Assembly: GCF_901709675.1 (NCBI RefSeq)
Contig: NC_051090.1
Span: 11,169,342-11,233,341, forward strand
Length of the DNA stretch: 64,000 nt
Source of the DNA: Syngnathus acus
Lineage: Eukaryota; Chordata; Actinopteri; Syngnathiformes; Syngnathidae
Direction of reading: 5' to 3'
Position 1 is the stretch's first letter; each line of letters opens with the position of its first letter. The position numbers and the translations under genes were made by a program. Under the pieces are notes generated by a model that ran no database searches, was not told the DNA's origin, and was given only the letters and a program-made list of their open reading frames with translations. This document shows positions 13,901-27,080 of this stretch, in pieces.

Positions 13901-16900
13901 GCGCGCCTACGCAACACATCCAGCTCGTCACCACACCGAAGGGGGCAATCTCACCCATGACAAATGACATTTCACCTGGTTGATCTCATCCTGCGTGGCC
14001 TTCAACGACTTGATGATGGTCTCCAGCTGAATCTTGCCGGCGGCTAGACTCTGCTCCAGCTGGTCCTCCTCCTGCTGCAGCCGGCCCAGGTCGGCCTTGG
14101 CCCGGCTCAGCTCCTCCTCTTGGTTCTGTAGGTCAGACTCCTGAGAGTGGATCTGACTCTGCAGGGTCGAGATCTGGCGGAACCAGCACAAGGTCGGGCG
14201 GGGTAATGCAGGTTTCTGGAGTTTTAACATCTAAACTGGGGCTGCTCAAATTTTGGGTCAGCAGATACCACTTTGAATCCAAACGTCAATAAATGGTAAC
14301 TACCGCGTTCATCGTCCTAATGATGAATGCTTACTCACCATCTGAGACTCCTCCTGACACTTGATGCGGACCTCATTCAACATGTCCTCCAGCTTGTGCT
14401 TCTGCTGGTCCATCTCCTCCAGGCGGTCTTGGGCATCCTGCTTCTGCGCCTCCAGTTCCTGCAGACAGGCCGCCTCTCGGTCCAGGTCGCTCTGCATCTC
14501 CTGAAAGCGCAAGAGCGCCGCCATTAAACCAGGCCTGCGCTCAACGGCACGGGGACAGCTTGCGACAGGTGAGCTTACCTGGACCTCGGCGCTCTTGTGC
14601 CTGATGGCTTCTTCCGCCTCCCTGATGTCCTGCTCCAGAGTGTACTTCTCCCTGGCGCGCACACACAAAGCCAAATACAGAAGAAAAGATAAAAACAACA
14701 GTTGAAGAAGCAGTGCTGTGCAGGCACGTCGACGTGTTCATCGTGGAAGACGCCGGAGCGAAATTCCACCATATTCGGAACACAAATCTTAAAATGACCA
14801 AAGTCGGCACTCTGGATCAGTAGGGGACGGTGAAAGCAAAACCATTAGGGGTCCGGCAAATTACGCTGAACCCTAACCCCCCACCGTAAATATTCATTTT
14901 GTGTGAGAATACCAGTCCAGGTCCAGTGAGTGACTTGTGCGATTTACCTGAGCGCATTCCACTGGGTAAAGGCAAGAGTGCTGACGCAGCATTATGGAGA
15001 GAATAAGTGATGAGCAAACAAAATACACACACATGTAAGTTGCGTGTGCGTGCTGTGGTCGATTGGTGGGTGGGTGACGGACGCATGTGAGGGAGAGGCA
15101 TGATGAACATAAAACTTGTCATGTTTGAATCAATCTGCATTAGGTTGTGCTTGCTCTATTAGAAAAACACACGCACATAGCTTGTTGCTGTTACAATTTC
15201 GGGTTGTGGAGGGTGACGATTCTTCTCGAGGGAGGTTTAGGTCGGAGTTGAGGTGAAGCGTCGGCGGCGTTCATGACATGGGAATGGATGCGTTCCAAAC
15301 AGCACGTCGCACTCGTCACGCATGAAAAGTTTCAGCAGCAAACACGTCTCCTTGTCTTACCTCTGCAGCTGGGCGATCTCCTGGCTGATGTCGTCCAGCT
15401 CCTTGATACCTGTAAACTCGCCCGAACCCACCGAACTGGAGCTGTCCTGCACATGGGGGGGGGTCACACACAGCAAGGGAGTGTCAGTGAAGTATGGGGA
15501 AATGAAGTCGACTGGGCCGAGGCAGGGAGGCAACGTGGAGGGAAAGGTCCAGTAAAAGAACTCAAGTCTCGAGTGGGCTCAAGCACGGTTTGAATGGGAA
15601 CAAAGGTTAGATTTGTCACTTCAACGGGGGGTTAAAGAAAAACAAATATATAGAGATGTGCAAATGCTTCCAGGCGTTTCAGGGACTTGAAAGCATTGGC
15701 GAGTGGAGGCCCTGAATTTGGTTACCTACCCACAACTTGAACATTATGGCCTGAGAAGGAGGAGAGGAGGTAAGAGTAGAGAGGTTAGTTGCAGAAGCGT
15801 CAGTCAATCCACCACATTCAGGAAAAAAACAAACAAAAGAAACACCACCACCACCGGGAATGTTGGCTCATGCCCACATCGCCACGCGCTAAGCACACAT
15901 GAAGGAGAAGAAAAAGCGCTTACCCTCCTCATCTCTGACAGCGCCACCATCTCTGATCCCACTGGCGTCATGTACCCCGACATGCTCTGCTCACACATTG
16001 ACACAACATGCTTTATTTGTGATTTGTCACAGATGGCGCCAAGATGAAACGGAGCTGCTCGTTTAGCAAAATGGTGCTCCTTTCAATTTCCGCGAGTACA
16101 GCCCTCAATAGTGACCTACCTGGACGGGAGTGCCCCTCTCCGAAGGCGGGATCATATCCGCCGTCAGCGCCTGAGGGGGGTCCACACCTTTGCTAACTTT
16201 CTGCTGGATGAGATGCATGGCGAGCGCAAACTGCTCCCTGGTCAACTTGCCCATTTGTCTGGTGTCGGCTAGAGCCCTGCCAGGTTACGAGAGGAGAGTG
16301 TGGGTGAATGGATGCTAATGGTCGCTAGCCGGCCAACCAAGCTAACCTACCAGATATGCGCGAGGACACCTTGAGAGAGTCCAGACTGCATGAAGATGTC
16401 CTTCACTTCCAGCCCGCTAACAAAACCGTCCAGGTCCGCGTCCGTCTTCAGGAAGATGTCGTCGTAGCGACCACGATCTGACGGCGGGACCGCCCAGGTG
16501 CCGGGATGCTGGAGAGTCCAGGCCTCCGTGAGACTCTCTCACACGTCCAATGGCATGTCGCACCACGTACGTACCTGTGCGGACTTGAGGGTGTGTTTGG
16601 GGGACAGGCTGCCCGCACTGTTCAGAGAGTTCATGCTGCCGTGGGAAGGTGTGGAGCGCAGGGAGTCCTTGGGTGGCGGCGGGCTGGCCGGCAGCGGGGG
16701 CGCGCCGCCCGTCACCGATCCCAGACTTTTCTTCCTCTTGGTCGGTGGGATGAGGGCGGCGGGCAGGTGGGCCGGCACGGGCTCCTTCTCCAACGCGCGG
16801 TACACCAAGTGCATGGCCTGCCACCAAACGAGACCAACACCACCCGTGGATTCTGGGAAGCTTTGATGCCGGCGCACAACGCATCTGAACCAGGATCTGC

Positions 16901-19847
16901 TTAGGATCCGGAACCGCTTTTCAATAGGCATTTCTGTTACCTCGTGACGCGTCGTGACAATAAAGAATGAATGGGAAAACGGCTCACCACGGCAAACTCG
17001 TCTCTGTCCAGATGTCCGTCTTTATCGATGTCGCTCAGGTCCCAAACCTGACGGGATATGAGACATTTGGCAACAGGATAGTGACAAAAACACCACAATT
17101 CAACACGTGAGGTGAGCACAAACCTTGCCGAGCACGTCCAGGGGCAGCTTGGAGTTGATGAGGACGGGTCGGACCTTCTCCCCCGACAGCAGGCCGTTGA
17201 CCGGCGACAGGCTTTCGAAAATGCCGTCAAATTTGTTCCTCTCCTCTGGCTGAAACAAACGTTTGCTATTCATATTCTTATTCTTAACGCATCTCAAAAA
17301 TGACGCAAGTGTGAGGTGCCTTTGGGTACCCTGACGGCCCAGTGAGCTTCAGTGGAGGCGTTCAGGGAAGGACTGTTGCTGTCCTTCTGGAAACATATAA
17401 CGAAAACTAACATTGAAAACTCATTTTGACAAAGAAAAAAAAAGACAAGTGTGTCCACTGATGTATTATTCTTGTCTATTATTTATGAAATTGTCTTGCT
17501 CCTTGAAACTTCATGTATTTTCAGAGGTTCCATTGTCTTGACTAAAATGATTGTGATTGACAGGTGCGGTTTGAAAAAGGAGGACCGCCACTCACAAACT
17601 TGGGCGGCGGCACGCTGAGGTTGAGGCTGGACACGCTGACATCGTGGCCGCTCTGCGCACACGCCACCAAACGCAGCGCCACGTAAAAACCCTTTTGGCC
17701 GCACAGAGGGTGGAAAAGATGCTCATTCTGACGATGTCATCATCTCAGGTTCTACCGAAGGAGGCGTATCCTACCGGTTTGTCCAAGTAGCCTTTACCGT
17801 CCGGATCAGCCAGATCCCAAATCTGGGGAAGGGAAAAATAAAAATAAATAACCAGCAGCTATCTTGTTTGTCAATGACTGTGACAACACTAGTTGATCAA
17901 CATCAGGTACACGGACGGCTCCACCAAACTAAACTGGCCAATTTACTATTCAGTTTGAGCAAGGGTCTTTGACTTTTTCACACATTGTGTTATGATAAAA
18001 ATGCCTGCCAAACTCCAAATGAATCAGGGCTCGAGTTTGCTTTTTGTTATTTGTTTTTTGAGGGGGGAGGGGTCTAGTGTAAAATTCAAACAAATTCCCC
18101 AGCATAAACGCTTGGAAACACTGGGTAACTTGCAGACATACAAAAAGTCCCATTCATCATCCGCAGTGACAATCATTCAATAACGCAATGACATAATTTC
18201 CTGCTCTCAATATTTCTTCCGGGAGGACACTAATGGGCTTCGCTGCCATTTCCTGCCAGCCCATATCAAGCATTATTACAGCTTTGAGACAATCGCACTT
18301 AGCAATAGCGCAGGCCCTTTCAAACCTGCCAGTTGGACCTTTTATGGCCTTTAACGTAGAGTTGGAGGAAGTATGTAAGGCCACCGGCGGGTGGAATGTA
18401 ACCGGTCACACCCCTTTGTAATAAAACTAAGTATTAGCGTGAAGCCTCCATTGACTGAGCATTTACTCTCGCTTGGTTCTTTCTGAAATTAACATGCCAA
18501 ATTTATTGCCACCAAAGATGTGTGAAAGGGACAAAGAGCATCAATGAATGTTGTACTTTTGGGCCTAAAACTCACACACTTGATAGCAACTGCAATAAAT
18601 CATGACAACAAAATGGCAGCTAAGATCACACCGCTACCTTTCCCAGTGTCACATCTGGAAGTCCCGACTTTTTCAAGAACAGGGCAGCTTCTGTTGGCCC
18701 CACTCTCCCCGTGTTGCCCGGATCCACCTTGCATACACACGCGTAAACAGAATTAGCACACTCGGCTAACATGCTAAGAGAGCATCCAGTCATCATTTTA
18801 CCTGTCTGTAAAAGTTCTCAAACACGGCGCTCCCGCTCGTCAGCTGTGAAAGATGCATATTACTGTCATTGTGGACTTTCATATTTTAGATTGACCAGTG
18901 GGTGACTGGGACGTGCGGAGGTATGGCATTTAATACAATAAAGTCAAATACAAGGTAATTGCAGCAATGCTTGTCTGGCATTGTGAAGCAAAGTGAAGTA
19001 ATGCAATAGCTGGAACAATTTGCAACGTAAAAAAGCATCAGGCCGGGTTTTGAAGTGTTTCTTTTAAACGCCACCTTGCGGCACCTCATTGGCCTGATTT
19101 TTTTTTACTCATGCCTGTCGTTGTCACATATGAACGGTGTGGGGTGTGTGTTGGCTGTTTCACCGGTTGAAGCATGGGTGTTAAAACACTAACATCACCA
19201 AAAGTGCAAGTGTTGAACCTGAATACTGCGAAAGGTGTGTTGAAACCTTTAATCGTGAAAAAGTGTGAATGTAGTCTTACATGACTTGAAAAGCAAAAGA
19301 AGTTCAACACGACAGGAATTACGCCATACGACCCAAAACAGAATGCGCTTCTGCCTTGTCTTTTGGTCGCAAAGTAGCGTTGTCGTTGGCCTGACTTACT
19401 TCAGCATCAATTTGTCACCGCCCGAAGCTTAGCCCGCTAGGCTCCAACGATGCTAACCAGCTAGCGGCGACGACAGGCCAGCTCGCATGAGCCCGCTTCA
19501 AAGACGCGGCTCGTCGGGGACACGCCCTGACACTCCACCCGCTGAGAGTGCCACTGGTGTTTGGTTAAAAGGGCGGAGTTTCGTGTCTCTTAGCCTGCTG
19601 CCGTGTGTCCGTCGGCGGCGGCTAACGAGCCCGCTATGTAACGGGACCGCCGCCGTCGCCAGACTGGGCCTGCCTCGACCGGCCGAGCGAGCCGATTTCC
19701 ACCATATCTGGCGACTTTAAGACAGGCGACAATGACACCGAGCGGTGGTGGAACGCGAAGCAAAAGCGTGTGCACGCGTGGTCTTAAAAAGGTGCTGTGC
19801 TGAAGGCTCGCATCCCTTACCTGGCTGAGAGATGTGAGCGCTGCCAT
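10997..19847 (-). CDS. eps15l1: Epidermal growth factor receptor substrate 15-like 1 (endocytic adaptor)
   Basis: A clathrin-coat adaptor that binds NPF proteins, AP-2 and ubiquitinated cargo at the plasma membrane. Twenty-six exons were read: 19847-19821, 18843-18802, 18727-18638, 17822-17775, 17691-17596, 17386-17330, 17249-17124, 17047-16988, 16817-16575, 16508-16351, 16276-16120, 15986-15924, 15446-15361, 14651-14579, 14500-14339, 14173-13976, 13906-13721, 13575-13437, 13320-13270, 12707-12571, 12339-12276, 12205-12057, 11974-11881, 11754-11590, 11331-11315, 11143-10997. All phases agree, giving about 944 residues. Order: three EH domains (about 10-105, 120-215, 268-362) with EF-hand loops such as [13 protein letters not shown]; a coiled coil (about 395-560); about 19 DPF AP-2-binding motifs; a proline-rich ALPPKK region; and a C-terminal ubiquitin-interacting motif ([15 protein letters not shown]). 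L1-type rather than EPS15 because of [14 protein letters not shown] and the [12 protein letters not shown] coiled coil. Exon 25 is a 17-bp microexon. The exon 17 donor could also be at 13712. Confidence 0.93.
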
Positions 19848-20317
19848 CTTCCCTGTTGCTGCGGGAACGCACCCTCCCTCTCCCGCCCTGCCTCACCCAG
19901 GCAGCTGGGAAACTGCGACTCCTAGCGGACAGCGTGTGCCTCGCTGCTAGGGAGCGAGTCGCTTTTGGTTTTGGTCGCGCTTCTTCTCACTCCTGTAGCT
20001 CACGGATGACACGCGTCAATGGTGCAATGCTGCCGCCACTAGAGCATTCTTGTCACTGCATGTTTATTGGAGTAGGGACTGAATTTTTTTTGGCTCAATA
20101 TTTGAAAAAAACAGATTTTATCCTAGAATCCCAGCAAAGGGTTAAGCAAAGTGTGTGGTTTTCATAGCATCTTTGTAAAGTGCAGCTGCAATTGAAACTT
20201 GTGGACAAAACAAGCAGATTCAGTTGCCATCAGTCTTTTTTGGCACCACTTACAGGGAAAACCCTCACACCCACATATTCCGAAAGCATAATTTCAAAGA
20301 AAGCATGAAAGGTGACA
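19848..20317. other. 5' flank of eps15l1
   Basis: The segment next to the eps15l1 ATG is GC-rich and CpG-containing, as expected of a promoter and 5' UTR. It ends at the rad23a polyadenylation signal. No other gene is seen. Confidence 0.4.
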
Positions 20318-20323
20318 TTTATT
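20318..20323 (-). promoter_or_regulatory. Polyadenylation signal of rad23a
   Basis: AATAAA on the minus strand, 112 bp past the rad23a stop codon. Confidence 0.5.
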
Positions 20324-20434
20324 CAATATATGCATCAATCAATTAATCAACCGCGACGCTGCTCCTGCACACACAAAAGCTAATCGGAGCCTGACAGAGA
20401 GCCAAGGCGGGATGCACGCAAACCCGACCAAAAT

Positions 20435-23400
20435 CTACTCGTCATCCCAGGCTTGCTGCAGCAGGAAGTTGGCGGCCAAATTTTCATTCTTCTCGCAGGC
20501 AAAATAGGCTTGGATGACCAAACCCTCGGGGAAGCCCAGCGCTTTTAACTGAAACAAGAACAGAGGCAGCAAGTTTTACTTTTGTCGCACGAGCTAGGAC
20601 CAAAGTATTGGCATAGAAAAGAACACAACAGAAGCTTTCCTGACCCTCTCAATGGCCTCTTTCTCCTGCGGTGTGACCTGGATGTAGTTGGCACGAGACG
20701 GCGCCCGTGGTTCGCCACCGCCGCCGCCATTGCCGCCGTTGTCACTGCCGCCGCCGCCTGCGCTGCCACCTTGAGGCTCGTTGAGCATCTGGACAAATCG
20801 CTCTTGGTGCTGTGTGATTTGCTGCGTGACGACAAAACGACACGGTAGCCGATGAGGTGAGCGCTTTGAGGGGGTGCGTCAGGGGTCCACACCTGTAGGA
20901 GCTGCGGGTTGTCTCGGCCCAGCTGCTGCAGCAGGGCGGGCAGCAGAGATGGGTTCTGCTGGATGATTTGACGCATCTGCTGGAACTGAGGCTGGTTTCT
21001 CAGAAACTCCAGCGGGTTCTGTGCCGACGGAGTGACACCACCCAGCAACGGGCCTGACGGGAGAAGAAAGACGCCGCGTGGTTCTGAGCGGAACAAAGTA
21101 AACTCAGGTGCCAGTGCCAAGTTCTTGTGGGTGGCAAGAGAAGCCTTTGAGTGAGTGACAGATTGCCGCAACGACATCAGACGCGAGGTTGCGTCAGTCC
21201 CGGTATTGACGCAAAATTGTGCATCAGTGACACGCAAAATGGACCGGGTGTTGTTTTTGCTCTTACGCTCTGCGTCCGCTGGTGGCGGCGTCTGCGTCAC
21301 GGGGGCCGGGACGGCAGGGGGGCCCGACGGAGAGTCCCCAAGTGCTGGCGTATCACCGCCGGCTTCGGCAGCGGGGAGGCCCTGCGCCACAAAAACGTGT
21401 TGGACAGCGGCGGTGATAGGCAAACTGTCTTTCCGTATTTGACGTGCTCACAGTGAGTAAATATTCTACGGCGCGGTCCGGGTTGTTGTAGCTGGCCCTC
21501 AGTGCCGACACCACCGCCTGGCGCTCGTAGCCCATGGACATGATCTCCGACACCAGGTTTTCGTAGGCCTGGCCCGTCACTGCCGGGCAAGCAGAGACAT
21601 TTTCTTTTCCCCCATTAAGTCAAGGATCGGTCGCCATCTTACCGAGAATAGACGCCGCCTCTTCCAGCAGGCCCAGCTCATCTGCCAGGCTAACAAACAT
21701 ATTTGTGGTTAATGAGGTCTGAAGAATTGGAGTGCAATTTATTGAACAAACAAATACTCAAAAACTTCAAACAAAATTAGTGATGGGTGAATATGGCTAA
21801 CGGATATCTGTACCAGGCCTGTATGATAACTGGGGTTCGATACCAGCCTCACTTCAAAGTATCATGTACTCGCATAGGCGGTCAATACTGGTCCCCGATA
21901 CTGACATGCGTGGCTGACAAATATTTTACTGTATGAACCTGCAATTTCTTCTCAATTCTTTCATGTGCCCATGAACACAGTGCCATTTTTTTTTTTGCAT
22001 AGTAATAATTTTTTGCTTCTTTTGTAAGTTTTACACTCAACCAAGCATGACAAGTATATAACTTGAACCAAGCACATTTTGTGCAATTGCAGAGTCTTCT
22101 TTTGATTTTCCTCAAAGCGATGTTCTCTGTGAAAGTGGCTGCCGCTACCTGCTCTCACCTGGAAGCTAACGTCTGGACGGACGCTCGACTTTCCGCTTCC
22201 GTCGTTGGCGCGTCATCAGGCTTCTCGATGTCCGTCGTGGCGGTTCCGGCATCGGGAGGATCTTTGGCGGCGGCCGACGGTGGGGACGCATCTTCGGGAG
22301 AGGTGGTGGGGGTGTTCTCCGGGGCGGGCGGCGGTGGCACTTCCGACGACGTGGCGGCGGCTTCTTGTGTGGGGACGCAAACGGATGAGGAGAGCGAGGA
22401 TGAGGATAAACATGTCGGTTCTGACGTTGACGAGGAAGAGGGCGGCGGTGCGGATTGGGGCGTTGGCTTTGGGGGGGTTTGAGAGGCGGGGGCTGCTTTG
22501 GGCTGCCAACAAAGAAAACAAAATGTTTGGATACACACAATATGACAACTGAATAATTGTCAAATTTATCTAAACCACATTGACTTGCCATGTTGGGCAA
22601 CATCGCCTTCTGTTCTTCACAAAAAATAACGTGTAGTGTTTGATGACAATGATTCTCATTCACTCTTTAAATTGTATTATTTACTATGAACTTGATTATG
22701 AAACTATTCTTTCCAAAAAATAAGTCGTCTTTTTGTTAAAACTAGATTTTAAACTGTTCGAATTTTGGAGCCAAGCGTCAAGAAAAAAACCCATAACCTA
22801 TCACCAGACTGGTCAGAAGATGATCCAATCCAGCCAATGCATCCAGTTAACTTGTTCATTGCTGCTGTTCCCGGGGGATTGGTACAGATCCGGCCCACCA
22901 ATAGTCAAAATATTCTTAGAATCAACAGCCACTGAAATGCATCGGATTGCTTTTGCGTCTTATTTTCCGATCCCATCAATGATGACATTGATCACTCACA
23001 CTCACACCAATCACAGATTTAGCCTAAAGTGCAACATACTGAAAGTTTGCGAACTGTAAACCGACCTTGGCAACCATGAGAACCACAAAGTTCTTCTCAC
23101 TGATGTTGTATTCTTTCAGTGCCGTGTCGTCGTTCAAGATTTTGCCTAGCCCAAAGAAAATGTGACGTGAGCAGCCTTGCTCTGTTTGACAACACATTTT
23201 GACATTCTGACAAGAGGCATCCATTCCTTACCTGCATAGATGAGTTTTTGCCCTGCAGCGGGAAAAACATCTTTTCCTCGCTCCTCTGCGATTCTCTCCT
23301 TCAACACTTTCACCTAGCAAACACAAAAGCAATAATTCAACTTAACACCTAACATAACATATGGCCGCGTAGTCTTTTATTACAAGTCAGACTCTTCCTG

Positions 23401-24190
23401 ATTGTTTGCACGAGTTGCTTCAAAAGTTAATTAATATAGCTCATCTTTATGTGTATGCCCAGAGTTGAATCTAGTGTCTGCTGTACGTACATGTAAAGCC
23501 ACACACACGCATGCGCGCGCACACACACACGAGCAGGAAGGCAGAAGGTCAAATGGTTTTAATGAAAAGTAACTGGCTTCCAATACACAAACAATGAGGA
23601 ATCTTGCAGCGTCATTCACTGACACCAAGACGAGTCAATAGCAACACTTCCCTTTCGCGCTTTTCAAAATAATACATTAAAACGCGACTAGTGCTATCGT
23701 TTTGTAGCTCTAATAAGTTACAAAGGATGAATAGTGATACTACAAAATTCATGACGTTTGCTATTAACGGCTCGACCAAACGGTGGTGCGATTTCAAACG
23801 ATACTAATGTTTACTCTGAAGGGAAACAACGCATGTACCGCCGTAACTTGGGCTAGCTTCACCCGCGGATACTTCGTCGCGCGTAGGTGACGAGGTCGTG
23901 CAAACACGCCAACTTATGGCCCCTCCCCTCCGCATGTATTTGCGCGTTGAACGAAAATAAAGATTCAGAAAGCGTTTGAGACTCACAGTCAACCTGAATA
24001 ACGCGGAAAAACTAGGCTGGGCTACAGTGTATGCTACAAGCTAGCCCGCCGGTCCGGTGGGGTCTCGTTTATCCCCCCCCGACCGTCGCCGCTGTGTTTA
24101 CCTCAAGCAACTTTGACTCACCGTCTCCTCGGCGTCGATGTGAATTTTGAACGTCTGCTGCTGGAGCGTCCTCAGCGTCACCGTCAGCAT
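20435..24190 (-). CDS. rad23a: UV excision repair protein RAD23 (A-type by synteny)
   Basis: RAD23 partners XPC in nucleotide-excision repair and shuttles ubiquitinated proteins to the proteasome. Ten exons: 24190-24122, 23313-23232, 23145-23066, 22502-22159, 21690-21644, 21579-21452, 21381-21267, 21053-20893, 20821-20645, 20548-20435. They are in phase and give 438 residues. Order: N-terminal ubiquitin-like domain (about 1-77, with [10 protein letters not shown] and [11 protein letters not shown]); a long proline/serine/threonine/alanine linker (about 78-190); UBA1 (about 207-250, EIMSMGYER); an XPC-binding STI1-type domain (about 290-345, [17 protein letters not shown]); a glycine-rich linker; and UBA2 (about 388-430, [18 protein letters not shown]). 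It ends QQAWDDE. The linker makes it longer than human RAD23A (363) or RAD23B (409). The UbL resembles the B paralogue in places, so the A assignment leans on the neighbouring calr. Confidence 0.9.
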
Positions 24191-24714
24191 CCTGCCAGCC
24201 GCTAGAACTCAAAAGACACACGGAAAACAAAAAACAACAAAAGAAAAAATCCTTTCGCACTTCACATTCGCTCTGCGGTCGCCGCTCCAAAGACTGAAGC
24301 GTCCTAGTTTGAAGTGCACTTAGTGTCGGTGAGTGACTCAGCTGTCTGACTCAATGGAAGCCGGCCGCGGGCACAAGAGCGTCCTCTAGTAGGCCAGGGA
24401 GAGAATGACAGGAACGTGTTGCCTTTCAGAACATGGGAAATAAGAGAGTCCAACGAGAGCTGACACAAAAGCAGTTCAACCAGCATGCTTTCCCAGGGGA
24501 GTAACATCTGTGGAGGAAGTGAGTGCGGCAATAGTGATCTTGACCTGTGGACAGAAAGTCTATTATGCCCCCAAAACACAGCAAGTCGGCAACTTTGATT
24601 TGAAGAGACCGTTTGATCGTCATTCTGTCTATTTTCATGTGCCGCAACTGACCCATAGGCTTCAGTTATGGTTGTTTCTTTGACCAAAAATATGATTTGT
24701 TTAAGTGAGTCCGT
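24191..24714. other. 5' flank of rad23a
   Basis: GC-rich next to the ATG, then ordinary sequence up to the LINE remnant. No gene or repeat recognised. Confidence 0.35.
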
Positions 24715-26339
24715 TTATTCACAGAAGCTCAGAACCAGTGTCAAGGACGAGTAAGTTAAAATACTTTTTTTTTGCCAAGATAGACTGGTTATAGTGTCAC
24801 TTTGGGTGATAGTACATTTATCCACATTTACAGTGTTTTCCTTAAATAGGTGGTGATAATGAGCAGAACCAAATATCAACATCTCAGTTTTATCTGGGTT
24901 AAGACGTAGGAAATTGAGAGACATCCATTCTTTAATCTCAGCAAGGCACGCCTCAAGATTACAACAATCTCGCGAATTTGTCATCGCTAACGGCATATAC
25001 AATTGTGTGTCATCCGCATAACATTGAAAACTAATGTTATATTTACATACAGTGTCTCCAAGCGGAATCATATAAATACTAAAGAGTATTGGTCTGAGTA
25101 CCAATCCTTGTGGGACACCACACTTAACATTAGTGAGCTCAGAGGTCGTGTTGCCATGGGCCACGGGGTGGGTCCTGTCAGATAGATAAGAATTAAACCA
25201 ACGAAGTGCTGACCCTGAAATACCAACGCAGGTTTTAACGCGCCCTAATCTACAGTGTCGAAGGCAGGTGTTTGAATCCATGACTAAGAGATCACTGGTC
25301 ACTTTAGCAAGTGCTGTCTCAGTGGCGTGATCAGCTCTAAAACCAGCCTGAAACGGTTCGAATCGATTGTTAGCGACTGTGTAATCATTAAGCTGCTGCG
25401 CGACTACTTTTTCAAGAATTTTTGCTATGAACGGGAGATTTGAAACCGGCCTATAATTACTGAGACGGTCCGGGTCAAGGTTTGGTTGCTTAAGTAGCGG
25501 TTTAATAATAGCGGTTTTAAAGGCTATTGGCACGATACCAGAGGAGACAGACAGATTAATTATATTTAAGACGGACAGTCCTAAAATCTGAAATAATTCT
25601 GTAACGAGTTTGGCTGGAAGCGGGTCGAGTAAGCACGTTGTTTGTTTAGCCACGCTAACTAATTGTGTAAGGCTTTCGAGAGACACGCTTTTAAAATTTG
25701 AGAGGGATATCGCATGATTGTCAGTTTCCGTAATCGGCAATCTTGACTGAGTGTTTGGAACGGTCACCGTGAACTCATCCCTAATGGGTTGAATGTTTCA
25801 AGCAAAACGTTTCATGAACTCGTCAGCTGAGTGGGGGGAGCTATCGGAGGTCGGCTGCTGTAGTGTTAGCTTTGCACCCGTATCGAATAAGTATTTAGGA
25901 TTGTTTTTATTGAGACCAATAATTCAAGAGAAGTGATTAGTTTTTGCTAAAACGAGCGCCTCTTTGTATTTTAGGAGGCTGTCACACCATGCCTGATGGA
26001 AAACCTCAAGTTTGGTTACATGCCATTTGCGCTCAAGCTTTCTACATAATTGTTTAAGCGTACGAGTTTCATCCGTGAACCACGGAGTAGGCTTTCTATA
26101 ATGAGTTTTAAGACGTAGAGGCGCTACTGAGTCGATGGCGTTTAACAAAGCCACATTGAATTCATTTGTGAGATTATCAATTGAGCCAATATAAGCGGGA
26201 AATGCGGCAGTTGCCAGCAGCAGTAACTCAGAAAGCACAGTCTCAGTTATGAAGTTAATATTACAGCTACAGTTGCTTTGATTGCACTCCTGTCGTTGAC
26301 AGAGAGCTAAAATTTCAAATTTTATAAAGTAGTAATCAG

Positions 26340-27080
26340 TAGGGGTGTAACGATTCATCGATACATATCGATTAATCGATATAATGCTCTACGATTTATT
26401 GGCATCGATGCTAAACGTAAACATCGATTTATATCGCCGTGTTTGACCTCGGACATTAGACGCGACTTTATTTTGAAATCCAGTTCATTGTTGCTCGCTT
26501 CCTCTTTCCGGGAGCAGTGCGCGGCGTGGCGTTGTTGTGTTGTGAGCAGAGCAGGCACGTGAAAGGGGAGTCGACAACTAGTACGCGGCTCCTGGGCTGG
26601 TGCTATGGCTAGTGTCCAAAAAGACGAGGAAATTGGCTCCCCTTTAGGCTTCAAGTCATTCGTTTGGAAGCACTTTGGATTCCAAAGAAAAGATGGCTCA
26701 ACGGACAAGACACGTGCAGTTTGTAAATCCTGCCATGCGGTGATCAAATATTCAGGGAGCACAAATCTCGCCGCACATTTAAAGAAAAAACACGACATCA
26801 AAGTTCAGTGTTAAAATAAGCACTTTGTATACTACAATACTCTTGTAATTTCCTAAATAAAGAGTTTGCAGTACCTTGTAGATTTTTCGTATGAATTGTT
26901 ATAAATCAGGATATTGTTCTATATTTTTTATTTAGAAAAATAAATCGATCGTAGAGCACTATATCGTGACATATCGTGAATGAATCGCAGCAGGCTTTAA
27001 GATATCGGCAAATATCGTATCGTAGTTCTGTGTATCGATATGATATCGTATCGTGACAAAACCCGCGATTTACACCCCTA
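26340..27080 (+). mobile_element. hAT-family element (741 bp) inserted in the LINE
   Basis: Inverted ends TAGGGGTGTAA and TTACACCCCTA are flanked by a perfect 8-bp duplication, GTAATCAG (26332-26339 and 27081-27088). The subterminal parts are dense in ATCGAT and ATATCG words, as in many fish hAT elements. Only a BED zinc-finger frame remains inside. Deleting the element and one target copy rejoins the LINE frame across a short SDYYFIKFEI-type motif, which confirms the boundaries. Confidence 0.92.
26605..26814 (+). CDS. BED zinc-finger fragment of a hAT transposase
   Basis: A 69-residue frame starting MASVQKDEE and ending KKKHDIKVQC. It contains the BED-finger pattern: aromatic FVWKHFGF, CKSC, then H...KKH spaced as in ZBED/hAT transposases. 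The catalytic RNase-H-like part is missing, so it cannot transpose by itself. It could be a DNA-binding relic only. Confidence 0.7.
   Translation: MASVQKDEEIGSPLGFKSFVWKHFGFQRKDGSTDKTRAVCKSCHAVIKYSGSTNLAAHLKKKHDIKVQC

Noticed and set aside
22063-22482. Plus-strand 139-codon frame opposite rad23a exon 4
   Set aside because: It is the complement of a low-complexity coding exon with good splice sites on the other strand.
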